Assembly: GCA_035048815.1 (NCBI GenBank)
Contig: JAUCBN010000025.1
Location: 12,796,501 to 12,860,500, forward strand
From: Abelmoschus esculentus
Taxonomy: Eukaryota > Streptophyta > Magnoliopsida > Malvales > Malvaceae
Reading direction: 5' to 3'
DNA: 64,000 nt
Shown: piece after piece, positions 23,165 to 34,362 of the stretch
Numbering within the stretch: position 1 is the stretch's first letter
Layout of the letters: the number at the start of each line of letters is the position of its first letter
Position numbers and translations under genes: made by a program
Notes under the pieces: generated by a model
Told to the model about the DNA's origin: nothing
Seen by the model: only the letters and a program-made list of their open reading frames with translations
Database searches by the model: none

Positions 23165-26042
23165 TGTAATCACTAATTTTATTCGGGTCTAAACCCGTTT
23201 TTAATTTTTATTTTCAATCGAATAATGGGCTTAAATTCGATCTTAATTGTAATAAAAAAATTTAAAAATATATAAAATATCTATATATGTAATTGGTATG
23301 TTAATATGTTTTACATATCCATTAGTCTTTTTCTCTTTTGGCCGTTTGCTTTATATATATATTTAATTCTTTTGGCTTTAATTTCTTTTATTATTCTTAT
23401 AAATATTTTATATATTTAAACTAAAAAACCAAAAATATTATATAATATATTTAATTTTCGTTACTTTGTTTTCATTACTATCATTATTATTTTTCTTTTT
23501 CCTTTTCAGTTTTTGTTATTTATTATTATATTATCATTATTATTGTTATTAGAGTCCAATTTAAATAATAAACCCATTAACTAAATAAAAGTCCATTTTA
23601 TTATTCAATCAGTCCAACTTTCTTTAGGCCCGAAAAATAATTACAACCCAAATTAATAATAATTACAAAACACATATTAAAACACAAAGCTCGGAATAAA
23701 ATAAAACACTAAGCCCGTTACAATTTTAAAACCCGGTTCGGCCCAATAGCCCTAACCCATATCTGATAATTAACCCTGAAAAACCCTAATCTGCTCTTCT
23801 TTCATCATGTGCAGCCGCTTCCCCACCGTTGGATCCAGATTGGATCCAACGGTCCAGATCAAAGGCGAAAGGACCATCCAACTTCTTCACGCGTCCACGT
23901 GCCAGCTGTTTGCCACTCCACGCGCGCGTCACGCTCACGTGTGACCATTCGAATACCCAACAGCCCGTTCGCCTTCTTCGTCGCCGTTCGATCGCCGGTC
24001 ATCGGTGGTCCCCATTCCAACTCCGGCCACCACGTATACAAGAAAACAAAGCGTGTCAGATCGTACCAATTTGCAAATAAAAAAAACGACGAAAACAGAG
24101 GCTAAAAATAAACCATCAAATTGCAGTAATCTTAGGAGAATTTCGGCCAACAAGTCGACAATCACAGAGTCGATTCAGCACAAATATTCAGATGTTTCAG
24201 AACCAAATTTCAGACGAATACATCCAAAATCAAAGAGCAACCAATAGGATTTCAGATCTTTTTTCATTTCTTCATGTAATCGGCTATAAAGCCAAGAACC
24301 GAAACATGTAAAAGGGACTCTTCCCCAACTATTTCGAATCAAATACAAAGCATTTTTAGAGGTATAACCTCCCTCGTTTTCTATTTTTGCATATATAAAA
24401 AAAAAAGAAGAGTCTAAGTTTCAAGGTTTTTACCTTCGTCGTTTCGAGTGTCCTTTCTTGTTTTCTTCGAATCCGGTGATAAGCCTCGCGGCCTATGTGC
24501 TGTTGTTGGTGAACCGATGATGAAAAGGAACCCGCTTTCTCTTCTTTTTTCTCTAGTCTGAATGCAAAATAGAGGGGTTTCTCTCGTTTTTTTAAGTCTA
24601 TCGGGTTTTGATTTGAAATAAATAAAGAGTTTTGTTTTGGGGTTTCGAAAAGCTTTTAAAAAATAGGGGTTTTGATTTCTCCGGAATCATGCCGGAATCT
24701 GGAAAGGGTGAAGAACACATGAGTGTTCATCTTTTTGGGGGCTCAAGATGAACAATAGAGAGAAATTTCTCTCTTTTCTTTGGTTCGGTTTTGAAAAAAT
24801 GAGAAAAGGGGGAGCTTTTTAATTTCAGTTTATGTTTTATAGTTAGTCCCGTTATAATAAAGGGAAAATTATTTAATAAACCCCTTCGTGTCCTTGAATT
24901 TAGTCCCAAAGTCCCCGAAATTTTGTGTCGTTTTACAATCTGGTCGCTAATAATGTTCTAATCTCTTTTTAATAAAGGTTTATTTATGTTTCGGTCCCTC
25001 CGTGTCTGGAGGATAACTTCCTTGTCCTTGTTTCAAAATAGCATTTTGAGGACCTCGATGTTTTTAAATCCTTTAAATTTAGTCCGTTTTCCAGTTTTAT
25101 TCTTTTCCTTTTTGAGTCTTTAATCTTTTCTTTATTTATTTTGGTCCTTTACAGTGTTACCGTTTTTTTTAATTTATTGTACATTTTTATTTTTAGTTCA
25201 TTTTATTATTGTATTATTGCATTTTTTTATCCATGTTCATATATGTCATTTTATTTGTTCATTTATTTGTTTATATTATTAAAATGTTTTATTTATGTTA
25301 TACTTTATCATGCATTTTTAATCATGTAATTTAGTTATTTTTTTTTACATATTTGTCTATTATGCTTCTAGCTTATTATTTTATGCATTGTATATTTATG
25401 TATTTACTTTTATTTTATTGTTCATGTACATATATTATATTTTTACTACATATTTGCATGCCATGCATATTTATTTATTCGTTTTACTTTATGTTTCTCA
25501 TATTTTAATTTACTCACATATTCCTTAATTAATCAACCTAATTCGATACGTCTTTATTCGGTCGTAACGGGCCCGACGCCAAACGTAGTAGTGGCGGTAT
25601 ACGCGTTATCTTCGAATAAAGACACGGTAAAAATTAAAATAAATCCGAATATTTAAACAAATTTTAATTTAATGCCATTTTAAGACCGAAAAATCCAAAA
25701 TTAATTAAGTGGTGTTTTGACAAAGGTGCCAATTTTGGGCGGTTTTTAATGCTAATCCTGTTTTAAATCGTAACCGACTCTCGAACCTAATTTTTAACGA
25801 ATCTCTAGTTTTACGGTGTCCGGTCTACCAAAAGTGACCGGTGGCGACTCCAACCCTCTTCTTTAAAATCCTTAATTTTTATCCCCAATTTCAATTCCCA
25901 ATTTTTCAATTAAACCCTAATTTCCTAACTTCCATTTTTCCGATGTTTCCACTAATGACCCCCTTTTTCACATTTCCTTTTTTTCCTTACACTTAATTTT
26001 ATTAATTTTAATTTTAATTTTTATAAAAAAAGGGTCGCTACA
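23165..26042 (+). repeat. 3' LTR of the Tat/Ogre-type element
   Basis: 2878 bp, TGTAATCACTAATTTTATT to AGGGTCGCTACA, collinear with 28-2912. It is followed by CCAAT, the near-match to ACAAT at 23-27. Confidence 0.9.
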
Positions 26043-27091
26043 CCAATTAATTTTAAGATTTAGTAATATAAAATAACATCAAGTAGTTTGGTAATTTTAA
26101 TCAAATAACGTTAAAGAAAATCACTGAGAACAAAAAAATTTTTTAGCATTTAAGTTAAAAGTATCCTTAAATTATTAGCTAATTAGTTTAGATCGAATAT
26201 TGCGTAGATTAATTATGACATCAATTTTCTATCCATTTTGTCCTATTCATACCATATTATTATGTTTCTTTAGTTTAAGGTTAGATAATACTAATTTTAA
26301 TTATTTTAATATTAAAGCTTATGAATATATTTTGTATAAAATATTTGGGTTATCAATTATGGGAAAATAAAATAAATAATTACGATTTTAAAAAGTTTGA
26401 TCTCATTTTCATATCTTATGATGAAATATTTATTTTATGTTTGATACGAGCGAAGATTACCCTAAACTATATATGCATGAAAGAAAAATAGAGGTAAAAT
26501 AATAAAAATAGAGGTGCAGTAAAAGCAATGGTTGTTTAAAGGTTTATGAGATATTTTATAATATATAAAGATGAGATTTTTTAATTTATAATATAAAAAT
26601 ATATAATTTTTTTTAAAAAATATCTTAATAAAATATATATTATGGGATCCTCTTTAATTTTTTTTTAAAATTTTTAAAATTAAAATCTTTTGTTTTCTTC
26701 TTTAAATATTTAATTCAACTCATCTAGGTTTTTACGAAAAAAAAAACTTTTTTCCTTATAGGTAAAGTAGTATACAAATATTTTATTTATCAAATTAATA
26801 TCTTTAATCTTTGCTTATGTTGGATTTTTAGGGTTTTTATACTGGGATTGCTTACCTTTTCTCATAAAAGAAATTGCAGGCCTGGACCAGATCTTTAAGT
26901 TCTTCTAGTTATTTCTCATGTGATTTGTTTAACTTCGATTGATCTTGTTACAATATAATCACCTGCAAATACAAAAATAAAATAATAAATATGAAACAAA
27001 TTGAAGTACAATATATTAATGAAAAATAATTTCACAAGTTAATTGTATATTTTAAATATTTAATTATGCTTCTGGAATAAACATGTCATAG

Positions 27092-27113
27092 TATATATAT
27101 ATATATATATATA
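27092..27113. repeat. AT dinucleotide microsatellite
   Basis: An uninterrupted run of about eleven TA units. Confidence 0.9.
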
Positions 27114-27116
27114 AAC

Positions 27117-27532
27117 TTAATATTTGATTGAATGATTATTTTAGTCTTTATTCTTTTTTAAGTAATTTCGTTTTTAAAGTTTCATTTTGGGTTAAAATAG
27201 TCATTCTGTAGATAAAAAATTATTAGTCAATGACGATATATGACTTAAAATTAATGACATGAAAATTTTACATGGTAGTGCACACCGCAATGGCAATGTC
27301 ATATAGACAAAATTGTCGACTTTACAGAATAATAATATATGAGTCAAAAATAATTTTTTTAAAATTCTATATAAAATATTTTTCTTCTAATGTGTCATTT
27401 TGTCTAGTCGTTTCAAGTTGTTTATTGTCAGTTGACTAAAAATTTGTATCCATAAAAGATCATTTTAAATCAAAATAAAACGTTGATAGTTCAATTACTT
27501 AAAAAATAATTATATATCCAATCAAATATTAA
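27117..27532. mobile_element. Foldback (MITE-like) element with about 80-bp terminal inverted repeats
   Basis: The left arm starts TTAATATTTGATTGAATGAT and the right arm ends with the complement of TTAATATTTGATTGGATAT. The arms remain similar, with gaps, for about 80 bp (TTTTTTAAGTAATT shared). No coding content. The target duplication is not clear, so the superfamily is open. Confidence 0.65.
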
Positions 27533-28084
27533 AAGTATTATTCGATATTATCCCAATAAATATCATTTTTTAATAGGACCACGAGGTTGAGTTGAAGTAG
27601 AATTATTTGTTTTGAAAGATACATTGATTAATAATAAAATAAAACCATACCAGCTGCTTAAGATAGTTGAACATGATTGACAGTTAATTAAGCTGCAATG
27701 TAGCAAAAATCATTTTATAATACTTTATTTCTAACGTGTGGGTTTGTGGTAGCATTCAATATTATTTGAATACTCACTCAACGTAATTATAATGGATAAA
27801 ATTTGAGTACAAGAAAAGGAGTAATAAATGAAATTATTCCCTTGAATCCTGGCCTGGGTTTGAAGCTTTGAAACAGACGATTATTTCAACGTTTTTGCAG
27901 TCCAAAGACATTGGAGTTTCCCTCATGTCTTGTTCTACCTTGTCTGAATTATGAAAACATAACTCCGGCATCGCCCTGAAAAAGTCCATAAAACCCTTCT
28001 AATATTTCATATTTTCAAAACGGTTGGTTAGAAACTGCCAACCCAGATCGCTTTCATGCAATTTTATAGTTCCCATCTCTTCCC

Positions 28085-28092
28085 TTTATAAT
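28085..28092 (+). promoter_or_regulatory. Probable TATA box of the host gene
   Basis: TTTATAAT lies about 115 bp before the start codon, in a CT-rich setting (TCTTCCCTTTATAATCC). A start of transcription near 28112-28125 would give a short leader of about 80 nt. Confidence 0.45.
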
Positions 28093-28201
28093 CCATGTAA
28101 GCCAACCATGTTTATTCTTCAGACATATAGTTCTTTAAATCAATCAAATTCTTAAACTCCATTGTGTATTAAGTCTTTTATTTGTTCGCACAGACAGAAA
28201 T

Positions 28202-28663
28202 ATGAGCAAGACAGGCAGCAAAGAGAGCAGATTAAGCAGGTATCTTAAGGCACCGGTCAGGTTTCTGGTAAAGGCCGGGAATTTCTATGTAAAAAGCATG
28301 ACGGAATACTCGGAAAAGGTCGGTTATGGAACCGTCATGGGGTGCCCGACAGGCCAAGTTAATACTTTGCCTAGAAGCTACAGTGTCGGCTTGACGAGAT
28401 CGGGTAATGGCGATGATGATGACTTTAGAGAACTTGTTCGGGCGGCTTCCACGAGAACGATAGACAACAAGGCTCAGTTCGACCTTGATGGTCGACGGCA
28501 GGCGAGGCAGTCTACGAAGATGCCTAGAAGTTATAGTGTTGGAATTGGGAGGATTGATGAGGACAAGACTTGTGAGTTTGAAGAAGATGTTATCAAGGTG
28601 AAGCCTGCTTATTTCCCAAGGAGCAGGAGTTATGCTGTTACAAAGAGAAAAGGTGTTTCGTAA
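28202..28663 (+). CDS. Small uncharacterised plant protein with three PRSYSV-type motifs
   Basis: Intact single-exon frame of 153 codons. The N-terminal part (SRYLKAPVRFLVKAGNFYVK, residues 12-31, then VGYGTVMGCPTGQ, 40-52) is a pattern I associate with a family of small plant-specific proteins of unknown function. The rest is polar and probably disordered. Three related motifs recur: LPRSYSVGLTR (56-66), MPRSYSVGIGR (107-117) and FPRSRSYAVTK (138-148); they look like basic-Ser phosphosites. No signal peptide or membrane span. The start is the only good Met (AAATATGAGC context). Codon use and GC are higher than the flanking DNA, as expected of a real gene. It is the only convincing host gene here and lies between repeats. 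Confidence 0.85.
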   Translation: MSKTGSKESRLSRYLKAPVRFLVKAGNFYVKSMTEYSEKVGYGTVMGCPTGQVNTLPRSYSVGLTRSGNGDDDDFRELVRAASTRTIDNKAQFDLDGRRQARQSTKMPRSYSVGIGRIDEDKTCEFEEDVIKVKPAYFPRSRSYAVTKRKGVS

Positions 28664-28864
28664 AGAATTTGCACTGATTTCTTTGAATACTATGTTCTGG
28701 TTTAGGCTTGTTCATACACTTGTTCAATGGTAGAGGAGAAATCCTATGTCTTTCTTAACATGAGTCAATTGAATTGCATTTGTTTCAACCTTGTTCTGTT
28801 CTGAAAATTTGGAGCTGGATGTGTTTTTTTAAGGCATAAAATTAAAAAATTAGCCCAATATTTT
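28664..28864 (+). other. 3' flank of the host gene
   Basis: T-rich 3' untranslated-like sequence. I see no perfect AATAAA; AT-rich variants such as CATAAAATTAAAAAAT (near 28836) could serve. It ends at the foldback element. Confidence 0.4.
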
Positions 28865-29065
28865 GAGAGATTATTAGGTGAATCCTGTTCACCACGTCAT
28901 CCATGGTCCATGTAATCAGGACCATTGATCTTTAAATAACCACCCACCCATTAAGTACATGTAGGAAAGAGACGATGATTTACTTGGAAAAAAATTAAGA
29001 TCAACGGTCTTGATTAATTGGGACCATAGATGACGTGGTGAACAAGGTTCATCTAATAATTTTTC
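28865..29065. mobile_element. Mutator-like MITE with long inverted repeats
   Basis: About 200 bp with arms of about 65 bp (GAGAGATTATTAGGTGAA on the left; the right arm reads GAAAAATTATTAGATGAA on the minus strand). The arms include TTCACCACGTCATCCATGGT. They are flanked by CAATATTTT (28856-28864) and CAATATTTG (29066-29074), an 8-of-9 match. A 9-bp duplication and ends starting with G suggest a Mutator-type MITE. It lies about 200 bp after the host gene stop. Confidence 0.75.
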
Positions 29066-29510
29066 CAATATTTGACTGAAAATAGTCACTTTGCTCTCTA
29101 ATTCAGACAATTCAAATATTTTTTTAATATATTGACAGAATTATATGATAATATATGTTCATACTTTTTCTTAACTATTTGACAAAGTACACAAATTATA
29201 CACATAAATACTCGAAGTTAAGATTTCTTAAGATAAACATCTTTATTTTTTTATTAGAGCCACTCGTTAGGTTAAAAAATGTGTTAAAATTTAATGTTAA
29301 ATAAAGTACTAATATAAACAAACTATATAGAGATATAAAATAAAATAAACAATACTTAATACGAGAAACAAAGAGAGAATTTCTATTATTTTCTCATTAT
29401 TCAAGTTTTAGGGTAAACTAAATAATGAAAATAATTATTATACAATGTAATAATAATCAATCATTTTTTACAGATAACTCGTAACTACTTTTCATTTTCA
29501 CATATCATTA

Positions 29511-30145
29511 TGTCACGACCCGCAGATTGAGGTCCAAGATATTGGCATCACATGGTGTGATGTGGCCTGCCCAAGTAATTCCAAGAGCAATGCTGGGCTT
29601 GCGAAGACCACCAACGTTGGCCCGATCCAGGGAGAGACTTATCCATCCAAGGTGTGTGAACACTTTGTGTGAACACAGAAGATTCTTTCCATAGTTAGGT
29701 GGGAATATTCCCAGAATTATGCTTTGTAAATGGATAAGATTGTATCATAGTCGTTGGTGTAAAATTGTATAGATCGTAGGATCGAGGGGAGTTCAACTAT
29801 AAATAGAGGCCTTCCCCACCTCATTTGATGTATCAGTGTGTATCAGAGTATTCCAAGTTTCCAAGGAATAAAGGCATTTTCTCTAAATTCTCTGAGTGTG
29901 TTCTTTCTTTGTTCTTTAGTGTTCTTGAACGTTCTTGAGTGTTCTTAAGGAGTTCTTCCTAGCTCATCTCGTTTGATTTGTTTCCGCTTAGAACGCTTTG
30001 CGTTTGTCGGTGCTTGGGAAGTTTGATCTTTCGTGAGGGGTGAAAAGACTTACTTAGGCGTTTGTTTGGAGTTACAAAGCCTAAGGCCGCACGTTCTGGA
30101 TAGAGTAGCCGAGTTTTTCGGACGTGAAACTCTAGGGGTGTGACA
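29511..30145 (+). repeat. 5' LTR of the Gag-protease element
   Basis: 635 bp. It holds a clean TATA box (ACTATAAATAGAGGCC) and an AATAAA at 29867-29872, about 65 bp further on, so promoter and poly(A) signals sit close together as expected of a compact LTR. Confidence 0.95.
29798..29805 (+). promoter_or_regulatory. LTR TATA box
   Basis: TATAAATA in the context CAACTATAAATAGAGGCC. The identical box is in the 3' LTR near 32733. Confidence 0.75.
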
Positions 30146-30147
30146 AG

Positions 30148-30159
30148 TGGTATCAGAGC
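30148..30159 (+). other. Primer binding site (tRNA-iMet)
   Basis: TGGTATCAGAGC lies two bases after the LTR end and is the standard complement of the initiator tRNA-Met 3' end. Confidence 0.95.
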
Positions 30160-30211
30160 CTTGTTCGAGCAATGTTCTAGCCGTTCGAGGTACGAAAGCA
30201 TCGAGTTTGAG

Positions 30212-32395
30212 ATGGCACCAAAGAGGGAGACTGTTGCTGCTGCGAGCCAGAAGGGTGTGGAAACCCAGGCTGATAAAGAAAGTCGGGCTAACTCAAGGGA
30301 CAAGTTGTCTGCACTTTAGGACAAGGTCACCAGGCTAGAAGGATCCGTGAAGGATGCCGTGGAGAGACTCGACGTGGTGGACACACGCCTCGAGGAACTG
30401 GATGACCAAGGTGATAAGCTGGAGGAAAAGAGAAATGCTCTCGAAGCCAAGTTTGAGGCATTGAGGGAGGAAATGTTGGGACTCAAGGCGGAAGTTCTGG
30501 TATATCAGGCTGCTATGTGGAACGATGTGTTGAATTCGTCAATGACACCTAAGCCAGTGAAGGACATCCCAAAACCCAAGGAGTTCAGTGGAACCAAGTC
30601 GGCAAAAGATGTTAAGAACTTCATATGGTGCATGGAGCAATACTTCCGGGGAATGAGCATCACTGATGATGCCGAGAAGGTAAACACTGCGGTAGTCTAT
30701 TTGACTGATGTTGCCTTATTGTGGTGGCGAAACAAATGTTCTGAGTCGGATGACGACATTCCATTCGGGACATGGAAGGATTTCCAGTCTGAGCTTAAGG
30801 AGCATTTTTATCCAAAGAATGCCAACGAGGAAGCTCGAGACAGGCTTCATCAATTGAAGCATGACAGCTCAATCCGGGATTACGTCAAAAGGTTTACTGA
30901 GCTCAAGTTGCAGATCAAAGACTTGAGTAAATCGGAGGGTTTGTATCTCTTCAAATCTAGTCTTCAGCGTTGGGCAAGAATGGAGCTGAAGAGAATGGGC
31001 GTTAAGGACCTTTCAGAAGCGATGACCGCTGCTGAATCGATTGCGGAGTTTGAGATACAAAACGAGTCTTCCAAGCCCCATGGCAAGGGCAGTGATAGGG
31101 AAGATGAGGACGAATCCAAAGAAAAGAGCGTTGAGGGAAAGCCATTCCCCAAGTCCAATCGGTACAATAAGCCAAATGAGCGGAAGGATCGAGGAACCGT
31201 AAGGTGCTACCATTGTGAAGGACCTCACATAGTGAAGGATTGTCCAAACAAGAAGAGCCGCCTCGATGCCGTAGTCCATCAGGACGACGACTCAGATGGT
31301 GAACCAACGGGTAGACTTGGTGCAATCGGCAGTGTCAAAGGTGGAAAGCCGAAGGTGACGGGACGTAAGTGTTATCGGTGTAAGGGGCCGCATATAGCGC
31401 GAGAGTGCCCTGGTCGAGTTAAGCAGTCTAAGGTGCACGAGCCCGAGAGTGATGAGGCTGCGAAGCTTGGCTCGATGATTCTGATTTCTGCCAAGAAGAA
31501 TGGAAAGAAGCAGAATGGGTTGATGTTTGTCGACATCAATGTGGCGGGACGATCGAAGAGTGCTTTGGTGGATACCGGGGCAAGCGATCTGTTCATGTCC
31601 AAGAAGGCTGCAGTGGAGCTTGGTCTGAAAGTTGTGGATTCAACAGACAAGATCAAGACTGTGAATGCCAAGGAAGCTCCTGTTATAAGGACTGTGCGGA
31701 AAGTTGAGTTGCAGATTGGTGATTGGAAGTCGAAGGAAAACTTCAAGGTAATCGATATTGATGAGTTTGATTTTATTTTGGGACTAAACTTCCTTGACCG
31801 TGTAGAAGCGATCATCATTCCGTGTGCTAACATCGTGTGTATCTTGGATCCGAGACAACGATGTGTTGTACCAGTACGATGAGACATCGGGCAAGGGACC
31901 AAAAAGTTGACAGCTATTCAACGTGTCGAGGATGCTCCAAGCCGAGGAGTCATTGAGAGAGAGGCGACTGTTGGGGACATTTCCTTGGTGAGGCATGTGT
32001 TGCCTGAGCCTGTTGGCGTGGATGCCGTCGAGGAGCCATCCGTGGACAAGATGGCCGATGCATCGAACTTCAAGGGGACCGAAGTGTCGATGGGTGTAGC
32101 ATTACCGCGGAGCAATGGGGCGTCAAGCTTCAGTGAAGAAGTCTTGTCGGAGAGAGAAAATGTTGGGTCAATGAGTGAAGTACCTCTTGAACACGGGGAT
32201 AATGATCAAGATGTGCTTGGTACGGTTGATTTTACTAGACGGTACGAGCCGAAGCAAGCAGTCCTTATAGGGGGACAGCTGAATCAGAGTCCGGTGCTCT
32301 TTATGAGGAGAACGGTTCTTATGGGGGGACATTCAAGCCAGACTCCAAAACAGAAGCAAGCCAAGGTACGCGAGAAGCCCCAGGATCGAACTTAG
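30212..32395 (+). pseudogene. Gag-protease polyprotein with unusual C-terminal extension
   Basis: One frame of 728 codons from MAPKRETVAAASQKGVE, broken only by TAG at 30317-30319 (CAG expected) and TGA at 31880-31882 (CGA expected). Both are single C-to-T changes. Order: coiled coil (about 30320-30500), Gag capsid domain (ALLWWRN, then HFYPKNANEEARDRLHQLKH), two zinc knuckles (CYHCEGPHIVKDC near 31204, CYRCKGPHIARECP near 31369), retropepsin (ALVDTGASDLFMSK near 31560; DFILGLNFLD near 31770). Beyond the TGA the frame stays open for 170 codons. That tail is acidic, lacks known motifs, and ends with two related phrases (VLIGGQLNQSP, VLMGGHSSQTP). Role: particle assembly and processing. The 511-codon part 30347-31882 is uninterrupted. 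Confidence 0.88.
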
Positions 32396-32430
32396 TGTTG
32401 TCCGAGTGGCGCGATGAGGGCGTCGCCAAG

Positions 32431-32445
32431 TTTGGTGGGGGAGAA
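32431..32445 (+). other. Polypurine tract of the Gag-protease element
   Basis: TTTGGTGGGGGAGAA abuts the TGTCAC start of the 3' LTR. Confidence 0.85.
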
Positions 32446-33080
32446 TGTCACGACCCGCAGATTGAGGTCCAAGACATTGGCATCACATGGTGTGATGTGG
32501 CCTGCCCAAGTAATTCCAAGAGCAATGCTGGGCTTGCGAAGACCACCAACGTTGGCCCGATCCAGGGAGAGACTTATCCATCCAAGGTGTGTGAACACTT
32601 TGTGTGAACACAAAAGATTCTTTCCATAGTTAGGTGGGAATATTCCCAGAATTATGCTTTGTAAATGGATAAGATTGTATCATAGCCGTCGGTATAAAAT
32701 TGTATAGACCGTAGGATCGAGGGGAGTTCAACTATAAATAGAGGCCTTCCCCACCTCATTTGATGTATCAGTGTGTATCAGAGTATTCCAAGTTTCCAAG
32801 GAATAAAGACATTTTCTCTAAATTCTCTGAGTGTGTTCTTTCTTTGTTCTTTAGTGTTCTTGAACATTCTTGAGTGTTCTTGAGGAGTTCTTCCTAGCTC
32901 ATCTCGTTTGATTCGTTTCCGCTTAGAACGCTTTGCGTTTGTCGGTGCTTGGGAAGTTTGATCTTCCGTGAGGGGTGAAAAGGCTTACTTAGGCGTTTGT
33001 TTGGAGTTACAAAGCCTAAGGCCGCACGTTCTGGATAGAGTAGCCGAGCTTTTCAGACGTGAAACTCTAGGGGCGTGACA
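32446..33080 (+). repeat. 3' LTR of the Gag-protease element
   Basis: 635 bp, collinear with 29511-30145 without gaps. Ends GGCGTGACA, then ATTA. Confidence 0.95.
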
Positions 33081-33624
33081 ATTACAATGCCATTGAGAGG
33101 ATATCATTTACTCTATAATTGAACTATGCTTTCATATTTATATATGTATGAGTCACATACCTAATATATAATCCATCAACTTACTACTTTGAGTCGCAAT
33201 AGATAATATATCAAAATATGTAAGTTGCATATACATGGTCCTACGTTTACTTAACATTAAGATAAATATATTTTAAACGTCACAAGTGAATTTAATCTTT
33301 AAATGAATTTAATATTATTTTATATTAAGTTTATTTTAATATTTTGTCGGTCTAGAAAAACACATTTACATCTTTACTCGAAAGTCAACCGCTCAGATAG
33401 TCATGATAAACTATCTTAACATTTGGACTTCAGACAATGTAATAATTTTTTTTACAATATTTGTTCATATAATTCTATGAACTACGAACATATTTAGATC
33501 ATCAACTAATACAGATTTTCTTTCGTATTATAATCAAACTTACATTCAGTTAAACCATAAGTAATCAGTGAGCCGATATTTGTCTATCACTTATTACTTT
33601 ACATACAATATCAAGTTCGAGAGC
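33081..33624. other. AT-rich region without recognised features
   Basis: Continues the host DNA that the Gag-protease element split. I see no frame, repeat or LTR homology here before about 33625. Confidence 0.5.
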
Positions 33625-34285
33625 AATACTATAACACGAGCATGACTAAAACACATAATAAAAACAAGGCATAATATGGGTACCTTTAAGAAAAATAATA
33701 CTTTAAACTTACTTCCGAGTATAGGGAGTTTTTTCACACCTTCCCTAAACCCCAAAACCTTTTAAAACACATTTAAAACCTTGAAAAATTGGCACTCCTC
33801 ATAATCCACTCTTCGATTTACCGAAACTTGCTCAACAAGTCACACGAAATCACGATTCGACTTTCCAATCTCCTTCAAAATTGTTCCTATACATCTTGAA
33901 CAAATTCAAGCATCAAAACCAGAGGGTTTAGTATTTTAAAACACACCCAAACATCCCTCAAGTCGGACCAATACATGGCAACCCCTAAAAACACCATAAA
34001 ACTTAACTGAAACTCATCGAAAACCTCTCCAAACACCACCAAAACCTTAGGTCCGGGATTAGATACTTAAAAGTCATCTTAATTACATATAACTAATTCA
34101 ATATTCATGTATTTAGGAATCAAAATCATCTATGTAAAACCCTTGAACAAAAATCAAGAAAACAATAATTTTTTTTATCAAGAAAACCGATTTTATTGAT
34201 TCAAGACTTTAAAGATTGTTTCAATAAACCAAGAATTTATGAATTTCATTAAAGAAATTTAGGTTTCATAGGTTTTAATGATTCT

Positions 34286-34362
34286 TGTAATGAATCAAAC
34301 ACGATTCAAAATAAAACAAGACTTTGAAGATTTTTTCCCTTCTTCTTCTTTGACTCGTTACA
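34286..34362 (-). repeat. 3' LTR of the transducing element, internally deleted
   Basis: Only 77 bp. Both ends match the 232-bp LTR at 36726-36957 (TGTAATGAATCA at one end, TTCTTTGACTCSTTACA at the other), but about 155 bp in the middle are absent. Confidence 0.75.

Larger units (their letters stand above)
28..26042 (+). mobile_element. Tat/Ogre-type large LTR retrotransposon derivative, host of a nest
   Basis: Two near-identical 2.9-kb direct repeats (28-2912 and 23165-26042) begin TGTAATCAC and end GCTACA, giving TGTA/TACA inverted termini. The flanking 5-mers are ACAAT (23-27) and CCAAT (26043-26047), a target duplication with one mismatch, so this is one complete insertion. A PBS follows the 5' LTR and a purine-rich tract precedes the 3' LTR. 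The only coding remnant is a Gag zinc-knuckle piece at 3748-4353; I see no protease, RT or integrase. Removing the nested element at 5474-21470 leaves about 10 kb. Long LTRs, the Gag motif, the PBS type and a tandem-repeat-rich 3' region all point to the Tat/Ogre branch of Ty3/gypsy. It is best called a LARD-like non-autonomous derivative. Confidence 0.85.
26043..28084. other. AT-rich host intergenic region
   Basis: No open frame with recognisable sequence. It contains an AT dinucleotide tract and a foldback element, listed separately. The part from about 27840 is the upstream region of the host gene. Confidence 0.6.
29511..33080 (+). mobile_element. Compact Gag-protease-only LTR retrotransposon (TR-GAG-like)
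   Basis: LTRs 29511-30145 and 32446-33080 are both exactly 635 bp with perfect TGTCAC/GTGACA termini. ATTA lies on both sides (29507-29510 and 33081-33084), a 4-bp target duplication. The 2.3-kb interior has an iMet-type PBS, one long Gag-protease frame and a purine-rich tract; there is no RT, RNase H or integrase. By eye the LTRs differ at 15 positions with no gaps, all transitions. This plan fits the plant TR-GAG class of non-autonomous elements, with protease and an extra tail added. It needs enzymes from an autonomous Ty3/gypsy relative. Confidence 0.92.

Noticed and set aside
28108..28155. Upstream 15-codon ORF before the host gene
   Set aside because: It lies at or before the likely transcription start inferred from the TATA box, so it is probably not in the mRNA.
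31372..31902. 176-codon minus-strand frame
   Set aside because: Antisense shadow of the protease part of the Gag-protease ORF.
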